Source: Bacteroidota bacterium (GTDB taxonomy: Bacteria > Bacteroidota > Bacteroidia > Flavobacteriales_D > Sanyastnellaceae). Taken from it: 64,000 nucleotides of DNA. The notes beneath the pieces are model-generated. The model ran no database searches and was not told the DNA's origin. It saw only the letters and a program-made list of their open reading frames with translations. The translations under genes were made by a program, and so were the position numbers. The DNA lies in assembly GCA_027619225.1 (NCBI GenBank), contig JAQCFW010000009.1, forward strand, positions 21,558 through 85,557, given 5' to 3'. Below are positions 46,019 through 54,935 of this stretch, piece after piece (position 1 is the stretch's first letter; each line of letters starts with the position of its first letter).

Positions 46019-48085
46019 CTAATTTTTAACCCTAAACTCCGTCCTTCTATTCACAGCCCTTCCCGCCTCATCATTGTTTGATGCTTTGGGGTTTGATTCG
46101 CCAGATCCATTCGCGTCTAGCCTTGATTCGTCCACCCCGAATTCAATAAAGAATTGCAGAACGGCCTCCGCTCTGTCGCTACTAAGTTGCAAGTTGGCTT
46201 TCGCTGATCCAATATTGTCAGCGTGGCCGATTATGCTGATTGAGTATTTTTCGTGGGTAAGTAGGTATTCTGTAAATGCCTTGAGGATGAGGCTGGTAGT
46301 GTAGGTTATCTCACTTTTATTCGTCTCAAATTGAACGTCTTTAAGTTCGAAGGCATCTTCATCGATTGCTTTTTGAGCACGTAGCTCTATAACAGGACTT
46401 GTGTCCTCAACTTTATTAGGGATAGTCCCATCTCTTTCTGCTAAGTGGACTATTTCAGCTTCAAATGCAAGTCCCTCGCCTTCGACATGAATGATGACAT
46501 CTTCTCCTCGGTTGACGTTGACAACAGTCGCGAATGATCCATCATCATAGTTAAGTTCGATTTCTTGGACTTCACGACTTTGGACATATTCTATGGAAAT
46601 TCTTACATCCTCGAAAGGTGGGGTGGGGTTCACTACTCCGCGGATCACTTTAACGGCCTCAGGCCTCAATTCTTCTGGGATGGGAAAGCTTAAAATATCT
46701 AGGCCCTGCGTGCCCGTTCTGCGGCTGGAGAAAAAAGCTTCTGTGCCGCTTGAAGAGACAACTAGGCCGTGTTCGTCTCCACTTGTATTCACCGGGGCCC
46801 CCAAGTTTACTGGGTCTGACCAGCTTCCCGAAGAGTCTCTCCGTGTAACCCAAAGGTCGTAGCCACCTCCACTCGGAACTCTGTTGCTCGAGAAGTATAA
46901 GGTCCTCCCATCAGAGTGTAAAAAGGGAGCTTTCTCCTGTGCTCCAGTTGAGATAGGAGGAGGTAGTTTTTCCGCGTGTGACCAGTCTCCATTTTCTGTT
47001 TTCACGCTCGCGTAGATATCCATAGTAGGGTTTCCATCCGCATCGAGCGTGGAGTTCTCTCTTGCAGAAGCAAAGAAGAGTTCTTTTCCATCAGCGCTCA
47101 AAGTTGGTTGAGACTCCCATCCTTGAGGCGTGTTTATCTGAGAGCCTAAAAGTTCTAAATCTCCCCAATAGTAAAAAAACTTTCCTTTGTCGTCCTTTCC
47201 GTCTACATTGTATGTCGTCTTGAAAAGGTCTATGTTTTCAGGGTTTTCAGAGGTGGGGTTGGAGGCAGCAACAATGAGGAGCCTGTTGTCGATTGACAGG
47301 CTAACTCCGCCATAATTCTCGCCTTCGTTAAAAGGGTAGTCGAGTAATTCCCCTTTGTCGAAATCTTCTTCAGCCGTGCTTCTTCTTGCCAGGATAAACT
47401 CCTCCACCCTCTTCGTAACCACATCCCCTTTTGCTTTGACAATCCTCGCTCGAGTGAAAAACAGGCTGCTCCCATCAGGTGACAGGGCTGGCAGGTATTC
47501 GTCTTCGGGCAAGCTAATCCATGGCAGAGGTTGGGGGATGTAGCTTCCCTGGTTGGTGTAATACTGAACTTCAAACTTTACATCAGGGATTAATTTTAGA
47601 ACCTCCCGCCTTTTCCGTTCCAAGCTCGATTTTAACTCTTCCTTATTCGACCCCTCGTCAGTTTTCGAAATAAACAGCTCGAATTCACTCAGTGCAACAT
47701 CGGCATCCCCAGAAATGTACGCTAACGCCCCGAGCATATAGTTCGCCTCAGCGAAATCATTGTCGCTCTCGCAATGCTCGTTCCACTTCAATATTGCGGC
47801 CTGACATTCACTTGTAAACTCTAGATCTCCTTTCGCCTTCTTGAATAAAAGCTTTGCGAGGGCTTCGTATGCCGCACCGAAATCGCCCTGTTCATCAACA
47901 ACCTCACGTAGCATTTCTATCCTGTCCTCAGAAGTTCGATTCTTTTTTGATTCCGTTGCTTTTTCGAACAGTTTGCTTGTCTTAAGGGTGATGTCTTCTG
48001 GCGGAGGACAGTTTTGGGCTACTAGATTTAAAGTGCATAAAAAAGTGCACGATATTGCAGTCGAAAATAAAGCAAGTCGAGTCAT
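46019..48085 (-). CDS. OmpA-family protein with PD40 propeller repeats
   Basis: A 688-residue envelope protein. Signal peptide to LVAQ (about 23). Residues 30-160 are TPR-like helices, about 190-450 a WD40-like (PD40) propeller with repeated LSPDGSSLFFTRA, LSADGKELFFASAR, LHSDGRTLYFSSNR and VSSSGTEAFFSSRR, then a short beta domain. The C-terminal OmpA domain (about 575-688) has peptidoglycan-binding residues in IIGHADNIGSAKANLQLSSD and NRRTEFRV. This architecture is common in Bacteroidota outer membranes, including some gliding/T9SS-linked proteins, but no T9SS gene is adjacent. Confidence 0.9.
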   Translation of the reverse strand: MTRLALFSTAISCTFLCTLNLVAQNCPPPEDITLKTSKLFEKATESKKNRTSEDRIEMLREVVDEQGDFGAAYEALAKLLFKKAKGDLEFTSECQAAILKWNEHCESDNDFAEANYMLGALAYISGDADVALSEFELFISKTDEGSNKEELKSSLERKRREVLKLIPDVKFEVQYYTNQGSYIPQPLPWISLPEDEYLPALSPDGSSLFFTRARIVKAKGDVVTKRVEEFILARRSTAEEDFDKGELLDYPFNEGENYGGVSLSIDNRLLIVAASNPTSENPENIDLFKTTYNVDGKDDKGKFFYYWGDLELLGSQINTPQGWESQPTLSADGKELFFASARENSTLDADGNPTMDIYASVKTENGDWSHAEKLPPPISTGAQEKAPFLHSDGRTLYFSSNRVPSGGGYDLWVTRRDSSGSWSDPVNLGAPVNTSGDEHGLVVSSSGTEAFFSSRRTGTQGLDILSFPIPEELRPEAVKVIRGVVNPTPPFEDVRISIEYVQSREVQEIELNYDDGSFATVVNVNRGEDVIIHVEGEGLAFEAEIVHLAERDGTIPNKVEDTSPVIELRAQKAIDEDAFELKDVQFETNKSEITYTTSLILKAFTEYLLTHEKYSISIIGHADNIGSAKANLQLSSDRAEAVLQFFIEFGVDESRLDANGSGESNPKASNNDEAGRAVNRRTEFRVKN

Positions 48086-48094
48086 TTTCTTGTA

Positions 48095-49519
48095 CTAAGA
48101 CTCAGTTTCTAGAGCGTTGCCTATCTCACCTTCACTTGCGGCTACGAGGGTGCTAACGGTTCCGTCACCTGTTACGTTGACCACAGTTCTACACATATCA
48201 AGTATCCTGTCTACAGGGAAAATGAGCGCGATCCAGGCTGGGTTGAGCCCCACGCTTTCTAATACGATAATCATCAATACTAGGCCGGCACTTGGAATCG
48301 CAGCCGCGCCGATTGAAGCAAGGGTGGCTGTGAGAACGATAATTGCCTGTTGGGCCATCGTGAGGTCTATCATATGGAACTGTGCAAGAGCTACAACTGC
48401 AATTGCCTGGTATAGGCTTGTTCCGTCCATATTTACTGTGGCCCCGATAGGTAGTACAAAGCTGGCGGTGCGTTCTGACACTTTAAGATTTTCTTCAACA
48501 CATTTCATGGTTACTGGTAAAGTGGCTACCGAAGAAGAAGTGGAGAAAGCTGTGATTTGGGCGTCACGCATTCCTGAGGTGAACTGCTTCCAGGTCATTT
48601 TCTTCACGAACAAAGTGATGATAAGTGGGTAGATAAGGAAAGCCATGATTGCAAGCCCCAAGACGACCACGAGGCTGTATCTGAGGAGGAAGGTTAGGAG
48701 TTGTTGGAAATTTGCGGGGTCCGTTCCGGCGGCTTTGACTATTTGACCAGCCATAAGAGCGAAAACAAAGAGCGGCATAATTTTCATCACAACCCAAACC
48801 ATTTGTACGAAGACCTCATTCAGTGCCCCCACAGCCCTGACAATCGTGCCTTTTTGCTCATCCTTGAGCCCTGTCACAACTACGCCGAAGAAGATAGCGA
48901 AGAAGATAATTTGGAGCATCTGCATATCGCTTAGTGATTGAAATATGTTCTTAGGAACCACGTCAACCAAAGGCTGTAGTGGTCCAGAAGTTTTTGTTTT
49001 ATCAGCCTTAGTGAGCTTGTCATTTACCCACTCATTGTGCTCAATAGATTCGCTTTTTATCGTGGCGACCATTTCCGCAAGTTCTGGATTCTGGGTGAAG
49101 TTTATTTCATCTAAGCGCACGATGTCGTTTGCGTCACGCCACAATTCGTAACGAATTCTATTGGCCTCTCTCAGTGTCTCACTTGCGTGGTCTCCAGGCT
49201 TAAAAACATTCACAAGCGTAAGCCCCACAATAACAGCGAACATCGTTGTGGTTAGATACAATGCAAGAGTTTTAATCCCCATACGCCCCAGCTTTCTCAT
49301 GTCTCCTAGGCTCGCTACACCGCTAATGATACTGAATAGCACAAGTGGGACTGCTATGAGTTTAAGTAAGTTGATGAAGATGTCGCCGAAGGGTTGGATC
49401 CAATTAAGCGTAAACTCATTCCAGCCAAACTGTATACTCATCCATGCGTACACAATTCCTAAAAGAAGCCCTATAATGACCTGCCAATGCATCGCGATCC
49501 CCTTGTTTTCTTTGCTCAT
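48095..49519 (-). CDS. Dicarboxylate/amino-acid:cation symporter (DAACS)
   Basis: A 474-residue secondary transporter of the GltP/DctA family. Substrate and cation motifs: the serine-rich hairpin [16 protein letters not shown] (about 323-338) and [14 protein letters not shown] (about 353-366). A periplasmic loop of about 75 residues between helices 3 and 4 (about 110-185) is longer than in E. coli GltP. Glutamate, aspartate or C4-dicarboxylate uptake is expected. It overlaps aroC by 4 bp (ATGA). Confidence 0.9.
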   Translation of the reverse strand: MSKENKGIAMHWQVIIGLLLGIVYAWMSIQFGWNEFTLNWIQPFGDIFINLLKLIAVPLVLFSIISGVASLGDMRKLGRMGIKTLALYLTTTMFAVIVGLTLVNVFKPGDHASETLREANRIRYELWRDANDIVRLDEINFTQNPELAEMVATIKSESIEHNEWVNDKLTKADKTKTSGPLQPLVDVVPKNIFQSLSDMQMLQIIFFAIFFGVVVTGLKDEQKGTIVRAVGALNEVFVQMVWVVMKIMPLFVFALMAGQIVKAAGTDPANFQQLLTFLLRYSLVVVLGLAIMAFLIYPLIITLFVKKMTWKQFTSGMRDAQITAFSTSSSVATLPVTMKCVEENLKVSERTASFVLPIGATVNMDGTSLYQAIAVVALAQFHMIDLTMAQQAIIVLTATLASIGAAAIPSAGLVLMIIVLESVGLNPAWIALIFPVDRILDMCRTVVNVTGDGTVSTLVAASEGEIGNALETES

Positions 49520-50622
49520 AATCTTGAAGTTCTTTGTCTAAGAGAGTGGTCAGCCAATACCAGGGCCACCATAGCTTCCACTATGGGGATCGCTCTGGGT
49601 AGTACACATGGATCGTGACGACCTTTTCCACTCAGCATTATTTCTTTACCATCGCTGTTGACAGTGTTTTGTGTCTTTTTTATTGTAGCCACTGGTTTAA
49701 ATCCGATTCGTATGGCGATTTCTTCTCCATTGGAAATCCCGCCTTGAATACCTCCGCTTCTGTTCGTGGAGGTCTCAATGACTGTCCCATCGCTTTCCCC
49801 CGAAACAAAAGCGTCGTTGTGCTCAGAGCCTTTCATCAAAGTTCCACTAAGCCCAGCACCTATCTCCAGAGACTTGACAGCAGGAATGCTCATCAATGCT
49901 TTTGCTAAATCAGCATGAAGCTTGTCGAATACGGGCTCTCCCCAGCCTGCCGGGACGTTCTTCGCCACTACGACGATCGCTCCTCCCACTGTGTCTCCCT
50001 CATCTCTCACCGTCTCTATCCTCTGTATCATCCTGTTGGCGACTTCGTTCGAAGGACATCTTACGACTGTGGCGTCTACGATTTTTCTCGAGAAGAAAGC
50101 GGGAGGGAAGGGTACTGAAATGTCCTGAACTCTTTCTACGTATGCACTTATCATAACTGAATCTGTAGCAGCCAAGAGTTGTCTCGCAATTGCACCGCCA
50201 ACAACCCTACATGCAGTCTCTCGAGCAGAAGACCTGCCACCTCCACGGATGTCTCGGAGTCCGTACTTGGCATCATAAGTGTAATCAGCGTGGGAAGGTC
50301 TGTACGCATTTTCAAGGTGAGAGTAATCTGCGCTTTTCGCATCATTATTTGCGAGTTGAAACCCCATTGGAGTCCCCGTACTGACAAATAGACCATCTTC
50401 AGCGGGCAGCACACCAGACAATATCACAACTTTATCATCTTCTTTTCGAGGGGTTGTGATCTCCGAAGTGCCGGGTCGGCGTCTGTCTAAATCACTCTGT
50501 ATCCCTTCAATATCAAGCGTTAAGCCAGCGGGTATGCCGTCAATAATCCCGCCTATGGCCACGCCGTGTGACTCCCCGAAAGTAGTAATTTGAAATACCT
50601 TGCCTAAAGTGTTCCCAGCCAT
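49516..50622 (-). CDS. aroC: Chorismate synthase
   Basis: Last step of the shikimate pathway, using reduced FMN. From the ATG at 50622 there are 368 residues, beginning [20 protein letters not shown]. Signature segments: [18 protein letters not shown] (about 48-65), [17 protein letters not shown] (about 107-123) and [20 protein letters not shown]. Active-site His residues are in GESHG and SHADY. A longer frame to 50631 exists, but the -7 element covers that interval. Divergent from hutI by only 26 bp. Confidence 0.95.
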   Translation of the reverse strand: MAGNTLGKVFQITTFGESHGVAIGGIIDGIPAGLTLDIEGIQSDLDRRRPGTSEITTPRKEDDKVVILSGVLPAEDGLFVSTGTPMGFQLANNDAKSADYSHLENAYRPSHADYTYDAKYGLRDIRGGGRSSARETACRVVGGAIARQLLAATDSVMISAYVERVQDISVPFPPAFFSRKIVDATVVRCPSNEVANRMIQRIETVRDEGDTVGGAIVVVAKNVPAGWGEPVFDKLHADLAKALMSIPAVKSLEIGAGLSGTLMKGSEHNDAFVSGESDGTVIETSTNRSGGIQGGISNGEEIAIRIGFKPVATIKKTQNTVNSDGKEIMLSGKGRHDPCVLPRAIPIVEAMVALVLADHSLRQRTSRL

Positions 50623-50624
50623 GA

Positions 50625-50646
50625 GCTGCAAGATATAACTTGCAGC
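50625..50646. promoter_or_regulatory. Palindromic divergent promoter of aroC and hutI
   Basis: Arms GCTGCAAG (50625-50632) and CTTGCAGC (50639-50646) surround ATATAA. The two -7 elements abut head to head: TATCTTGC on the minus strand (50628-50635, 5 bp before the aroC ATG) and TAACTTGC on the plus strand (50636-50643, 5 bp before the hutI ATG). The symmetry may be just back-to-back promoters or also a regulator site. Confidence 0.6.
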
Positions 50647-50648
50647 CT

Positions 50649-51908
50649 ATGCGAGCACTCTTTAAAGACATCAAAGGACTGGTGGGTTGTTATGAAAATC
50701 CCCCCAATTACGTGGCGGGTGACGATATGAAGAATTTCCCAGTCTTGGAAAAGGCGTGGATGGAGGTTGTGGGTGAGAAAATAATCGGGTTTGGCTCCAT
50801 GTCGACTTGCCCTAAAATCCCTTCAGGCAAAGCCCAAATTATTTCATGCACCAACCGTTACGTCATCCCCTCCTGGTGTGACAGTCACTCTCATTTGGTG
50901 TATGCTAATGACAGGGCTGGCGAGTTCTTAGATCGTCTTCGCGGGTTGTCATACGAGGAGATAGCGGCTAAAGGAGGTGGGATTCTTAATTCCGCAAGCG
51001 CCTTGCAAAAGCTCCCAGAGGATGATCTTTTCGATCGCTCTTTAGACCGTCTCCTAGAAATTGTTAGGTTAGGGGTGGGCGCTTTAGAGATCAAGTCGGG
51101 CTATGGATTAACTCTCAAAGCTGAGAGGAAGATGCTTCGTGTAATAAAGCGACTCAAGCAAGTTTCTCCTATACCAATTCGAGCCACCTTCTTGGGGTGT
51201 CATGCAGTGCCCGCCGAATTTGACAACTCTTCAGATTACACGGACCATGTAATCACTGATATGCTGCCTCAGTTTGTTTCAGAGGGTCTTGTCGATTACG
51301 TTGACGCTTTCTGCGAAACAGGTTACTTCTCGACAGTGGATGTCGCCCGGCTTATCGAGGCTGCTAGTAAATTAAATATAAAGTGCAAAGTGCATGTTAA
51401 TCAATTTAATATACTTGGTGGGGTAAAGCTTTGCGTTAATGGTGGTGCTCTCAGTGTAGATCATCTCGAAATAATAGATGACGCTGATATAGCAGCATTG
51501 AAAGAATCCCTAATCACAGGCTCACCAACCTTTCCCGTCGCGCTTCCACTTTGCTCGCATTTCCTGGGATTGCCTTACACCCCAGGGAGAAAACTCGTAG
51601 ATGCCGGGCTTCCGCTCGCTCTCGCCACAGACCAAAACCCAGGCACTTCTCCTTCAGGCGATATGACCGAAGTAGTCCGTTTAGGTTCACTAAAGATGGG
51701 CCTAGAGCCAATCGAAGCGATAGCCGCCGCAACACTGAATGGCGCTGCAGCTATGGAGTTAGAATCTGAAGTTGGTACGATTACACCCGGTAAACTCGCT
51801 AATTTCTTCATTACTCGTGAGATGAGCGGTCTTGAGGAAATACCATACCGAATGAATGATGTGGTTGTTGAAAAGGTGTATGTAAATGGTGAACTTTGGG
51901 TAGGTTAA
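50649..51908 (+). CDS. hutI: Imidazolonepropionase
   Basis: Hydrolyses imidazolonepropionate to formiminoglutamate, third step of histidine degradation. An amidohydrolase-superfamily enzyme of 419 residues. Metal-site motifs: SWCDSHSHLVYANDR (about 73-87; HxH), CHAVPAEF (about 183-190), KVHVNQF (about 244-250) and the late Asp in LATDQNPGT (about 321-329). The ATG at 50649 is chosen because a -7 element ends just before it; a TTG nine bases upstream is less likely. ftcD follows 39 bp later. Confidence 0.93.
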   Translation: MRALFKDIKGLVGCYENPPNYVAGDDMKNFPVLEKAWMEVVGEKIIGFGSMSTCPKIPSGKAQIISCTNRYVIPSWCDSHSHLVYANDRAGEFLDRLRGLSYEEIAAKGGGILNSASALQKLPEDDLFDRSLDRLLEIVRLGVGALEIKSGYGLTLKAERKMLRVIKRLKQVSPIPIRATFLGCHAVPAEFDNSSDYTDHVITDMLPQFVSEGLVDYVDAFCETGYFSTVDVARLIEAASKLNIKCKVHVNQFNILGGVKLCVNGGALSVDHLEIIDDADIAALKESLITGSPTFPVALPLCSHFLGLPYTPGRKLVDAGLPLALATDQNPGTSPSGDMTEVVRLGSLKMGLEPIEAIAAATLNGAAAMELESEVGTITPGKLANFFITREMSGLEEIPYRMNDVVVEKVYVNGELWVG

Positions 51909-51935
51909 GTGAATAAAATCAGGTTTCATATAAAG

Positions 51936-51943
51936 TAATTTAG
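51936..51943 (+). promoter_or_regulatory. Possible -7 element of ftcD
   Basis: TAATTTAG lies in the 39-bp gap after hutI and ends 4 bp before the ftcD ATG, the same geometry as at the other leaderless-type genes. It may give ftcD its own transcript. Confidence 0.35.
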
Positions 51944-51947
51944 TTGT

Positions 51948-53639
51948 ATGCGTAGACTAATTGAGTGTGTTCCGAATATTTCTGAAGGCAGACGCCCGGA
52001 AATTATTGATGCTGTTACAGCTGTAATAGAAACTGTTGAAGGATGTCGCCTGTTAGATGTCGACCCTGGTAAGAGTACCAACCGCACTGTGATCACTTTC
52101 GTGGGTCCTCCTGAAACGGTGGGAGAAGCTGCGTTCCGCGTCATTCAAAAAGCAGCCGAACTGATTGATATGTCTAAACAAACAGGTGAGCATCCACGCA
52201 TGGGAGCTACTGATGTTTGTCCTTTCGTACCTGTCTCTGGAGTCACGATGGATGACTGTATCAAAGTCGCGCACGCCCTCGGAAAAAGAGTGGGAAAGGA
52301 GCTCGGTATTCCTGGCTACCATTACGAATCTGCAGCCCTCATTCCCGAACGTAAAAACTTAGCCGTATGCCGCAAAGGCGAGTATGAGGGGTTAGAAAAA
52401 CTCTCCAGCCCAGAAGCTCGGCCAGATTTCGGACCCTCTGAATTCAATGCCCGCACACGTTCAACAGGCGCCACAGCTATCGGTGCCCGAGATTTCCTCA
52501 TTGCGTACAACATTAATCTTAACACGACTTCTTCTCGTAAGGCGAATGCTATCGCCTTCGATATACGTGAGGCGGGAAGAATTAAAAGAGAAGGAGGGTT
52601 AGTCTCAGGCAAAATAATAAAAGATAAAAATGGTGATCCAGTTCGTCAAAAAGGAACTCTTAAGTCAGTTAAAGGTATAGGTTGGTATATTGAAGAATAC
52701 GGTATCGCACAGCTTTCGCTCAATCTAACCGATATAAACGTAACGCCTACCCACATTGCATTTGATGAAGCCTGCGCTAAAGCTCAAGATCGTGGAATTC
52801 GTGTCACGGGATCTGAACTCGTAGGGCTTGTCCCTCTGAAAGTGATGACTGACGCTGCAGATTACTTTCTGCGCAAACAAAAGCGTTCCACAGGAATCTC
52901 ACAAACAGAAAAAATAAAGATTGCGGTCAAATCTCTTGGTCTCGACGACCTCGCTCCCTTTAATCCCAAAGAAAGAATCATAGAGTACCTGATTGGTGGC
53001 ACAGGGTCTTTCCCTCTCCTCGAGAAAAATCTCCGAGATTTTTCTGACGAAACGGCTTCCGAATCGCCTGCTCCAGGTGGAGGTTCGATCGCGGCGTATT
53101 CTGGCGCCCTGGGAACAGCTTTGTCTACGATGGTAGCTAACCTGAGCGCAAATAAGCGTGGTTGGGATGACCGTTGGGAAGAGTTTAGTGATTGGGCTGA
53201 CAAAGGCCAAACCTATCACACCCACCTCCTCGCCCTCGTTGACGCTGACACCGCCGCCTTCAACGGTATTATGGACGCTTACGGCCTCCCTAAGTCCTCT
53301 GAAGATCAAATACTAGCTCGCTCTGTTGCTATCCAGGCTGCCACCAAGCACGCTATCTACATTCCGATGCAGGTCGCAGAAATTGCGCACAATGCATTTG
53401 AAGTAGCCGAAGCCATGGCTCAGTTTGGCAACCCCAACTCTATTACAGATGCTGGAGTGGGAGCCATGTGCCTGAGGACAGCTGTTCTTGGCGCGATTCT
53501 AAACGCTCGTGTTAATACTGCAGATCTGAATGACGCTGCATTCGTCTCATCTACGCTCGCCAGATGTTCCGAGCTCCACTCCAGCACGAAATCTCGTGAG
53601 GCGGCTATCCTAGCTCGCGTCGACGAATTACTCGGGTAG
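51948..53639 (+). CDS. ftcD: Glutamate formimidoyltransferase / formimino-THF cyclodeaminase fusion
   Basis: A bifunctional folate enzyme of 563 residues ending histidine degradation: it moves the formimino group of formiminoglutamate to tetrahydrofolate, then releases ammonia. The N-terminal transferase begins ECVPNISEGRRPEIIDAV and has GEHPRMGATDVCPFVPV (about 80-96; catalytic His). The cyclodeaminase domain starts near 355 and contains SPAPGGGSIAAYSGALG (about 376-392). The same fusion as in mammalian FTCD and many Bacteroidota. A clear bidirectional terminator lies 60 bp downstream. Confidence 0.95.
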   Translation: MRRLIECVPNISEGRRPEIIDAVTAVIETVEGCRLLDVDPGKSTNRTVITFVGPPETVGEAAFRVIQKAAELIDMSKQTGEHPRMGATDVCPFVPVSGVTMDDCIKVAHALGKRVGKELGIPGYHYESAALIPERKNLAVCRKGEYEGLEKLSSPEARPDFGPSEFNARTRSTGATAIGARDFLIAYNINLNTTSSRKANAIAFDIREAGRIKREGGLVSGKIIKDKNGDPVRQKGTLKSVKGIGWYIEEYGIAQLSLNLTDINVTPTHIAFDEACAKAQDRGIRVTGSELVGLVPLKVMTDAADYFLRKQKRSTGISQTEKIKIAVKSLGLDDLAPFNPKERIIEYLIGGTGSFPLLEKNLRDFSDETASESPAPGGGSIAAYSGALGTALSTMVANLSANKRGWDDRWEEFSDWADKGQTYHTHLLALVDADTAAFNGIMDAYGLPKSSEDQILARSVAIQAATKHAIYIPMQVAEIAHNAFEVAEAMAQFGNPNSITDAGVGAMCLRTAVLGAILNARVNTADLNDAAFVSSTLARCSELHSSTKSREAAILARVDELLG

Positions 53640-53699
53640 ATGTTGAATAGATAAATACTGAATACAAGTTGTAAAAAAGCGAAAAGAAAAATCGATAAG

Positions 53700-53736
53700 A
53701 AAAAAGCCGTCTCTTTATAAGAGGACGGCTTTTTTA
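53700..53736. terminator. Bidirectional terminator between ftcD and rplS
   Basis: The stem GCCGTC (53706-53711) pairs with GACGGC (53724-53729), with extra pairing inside, flanked by an A-run on the left and a T-run on the right. It serves both convergent genes. Confidence 0.9.
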
Positions 53737-53756
53737 ATACTATTGTGTTTCTTCGT

Positions 53757-54104
53757 TTATCCGCGACGCTCTTTAATACGAGCTGACTTACCAGTAAGTT
53801 CACGTAGGTAAAAGATACGTGCACGACGTACCACTCCTCTTTTGTTAACGACAATGCTGTCTATGTGCGGACTGTTAACAGGGATAATACGCTCTACGCC
53901 TATTCCACTTGACATCTTACGGATCGTAAAAGTCTCAGTCATACCCACTCCACGACGCTGCAGTACAACACCTTGAAATGATTGAAGACGCTCCTTCTTA
54001 CCCTCTGTAATCTTAACAGTCACAGTGATGGTGTCTCCAGCTCCGAACTCAGTCCACTCACGTGGCTCAACCATCAAATTTGTAATCTCCTTAATACGCT
54101 CCAT
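53757..54104 (-). CDS. rplS: 50S ribosomal protein L19
   Basis: A 115-residue ribosomal protein at the 30S-50S interface. Recognised by [20 protein letters not shown] (about 20-39), [10 protein letters not shown] (about 43-52), [17 protein letters not shown] and the C-terminal [20 protein letters not shown]. Length is standard. It follows trmD by 81 bp on the same strand, part of the conserved trmD-rplS pairing; rpsP and rimM are not adjacent. Confidence 0.97.
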   Translation of the reverse strand: MERIKEITNLMVEPREWTEFGAGDTITVTVKITEGKKERLQSFQGVVLQRRGVGMTETFTIRKMSSGIGVERIIPVNSPHIDSIVVNKRGVVRRARIFYLRELTGKSARIKERRG

Positions 54105-54185
54105 AATGATATATTTAAATCCGCTTAAATTCGGGATGCAATATTACGAATAAATCGAGCACCATCTGCATGTTTTTTTATTTTA

Positions 54186-54860
54186 TCAATCAAGCAAATC
54201 AGGCCGCCTCTCTTTGGTCCTTTTTAAGGCTTGCTCTTCTTCCCAAACCATAATTTTTTTGTGATCCCCGCTGAGTAAAACTTCAGGCACTTTCCAGCCG
54301 TTATATTCTGCTGGTCTGGTGTAAACAGGAGGAGCTAATAGCCCATCTTGGAACGAGTCGGTGAGGGCGCTCACTTCATCGCCAATCACACCTGGAATGA
54401 GGCGTACAAGGGCATCGGTAAGTACAGCTGCTGCCAATTCACCACCGCTAAGTACATAGTCTCCGATAGATATTTCGAGGGTGATTAAGTGATCTCTTAG
54501 CCTTTGGTCTATGCCCTTATAATGACCACAAATCATGAGGATGTTACCACAAAGTGAAAGCTGATTTACCCGACCTTGAGCAAGTCTCTCACCGTCGGGT
54601 GTTAAAAAAATCACCTCATTATAATCCCTCTCGCTCTTTAATTTCACGATTGCATCGTGTAAGGGTTGCATCGCCAGAACCATTCCAGCTGCGCCACCGA
54701 AGGGAGTATCGTCTACCTTTCTATGCTTGTTAGTCGTGTAATCGCGGATGTCATGAATATTGACCTCTACAAGTCCCTTTTCAATTCCCCTTTTTACAAT
54801 GCTTTCTGCAAATGGACCCTTTAGAAGTCCAGGTAGTACTGTCAGTATATCTATTCTCAC
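54186..54860 (-). CDS. trmD: tRNA (guanine-N1)-methyltransferase
   Basis: Methylates G37 of tRNAs, preventing frameshifts. A SPOUT-fold enzyme of 224 residues starting with GTG. The trefoil-knot SAM site is [16 protein letters not shown] (about 108-123) and [15 protein letters not shown] (about 131-145); the N-terminus [20 protein letters not shown] is typical. A -7 element TACCTTTA ends 4 bp before the GTG, supporting that start and a leaderless message. Confidence 0.95.
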   Translation of the reverse strand: MRIDILTVLPGLLKGPFAESIVKRGIEKGLVEVNIHDIRDYTTNKHRKVDDTPFGGAAGMVLAMQPLHDAIVKLKSERDYNEVIFLTPDGERLAQGRVNQLSLCGNILMICGHYKGIDQRLRDHLITLEISIGDYVLSGGELAAAVLTDALVRLIPGVIGDEVSALTDSFQDGLLAPPVYTRPAEYNGWKVPEVLLSGDHKKIMVWEEEQALKRTKERRPDLLD

Positions 54861-54864
54861 GGTG

Positions 54865-54872
54865 TAAAGGTA
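54865..54872 (-). promoter_or_regulatory. -7 element of trmD
   Basis: Minus-strand TACCTTTA ends 4 bp before the GTG start of trmD. It immediately follows the terminator hairpin of the S46 peptidase gene. Confidence 0.5.
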
Positions 54873-54879
54873 AATAAAT

Positions 54880-54913
54880 AACCCCAGACAGTCTTGGTAG
54901 ACTACCTGGGGTT
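54880..54913 (-). terminator. Hairpin after the S46 peptidase gene
   Basis: Outer arms AACCCCAG and CTGGGGTT, with inner arms GTCT and AGAC around TGGT, form a strong hairpin. On the minus strand it is followed by TTATTTATTTA, an imperfect T-tract. Confidence 0.75.
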
Positions 54914-54935
54914 ACGAATTAAAGGCGTATAAAAC

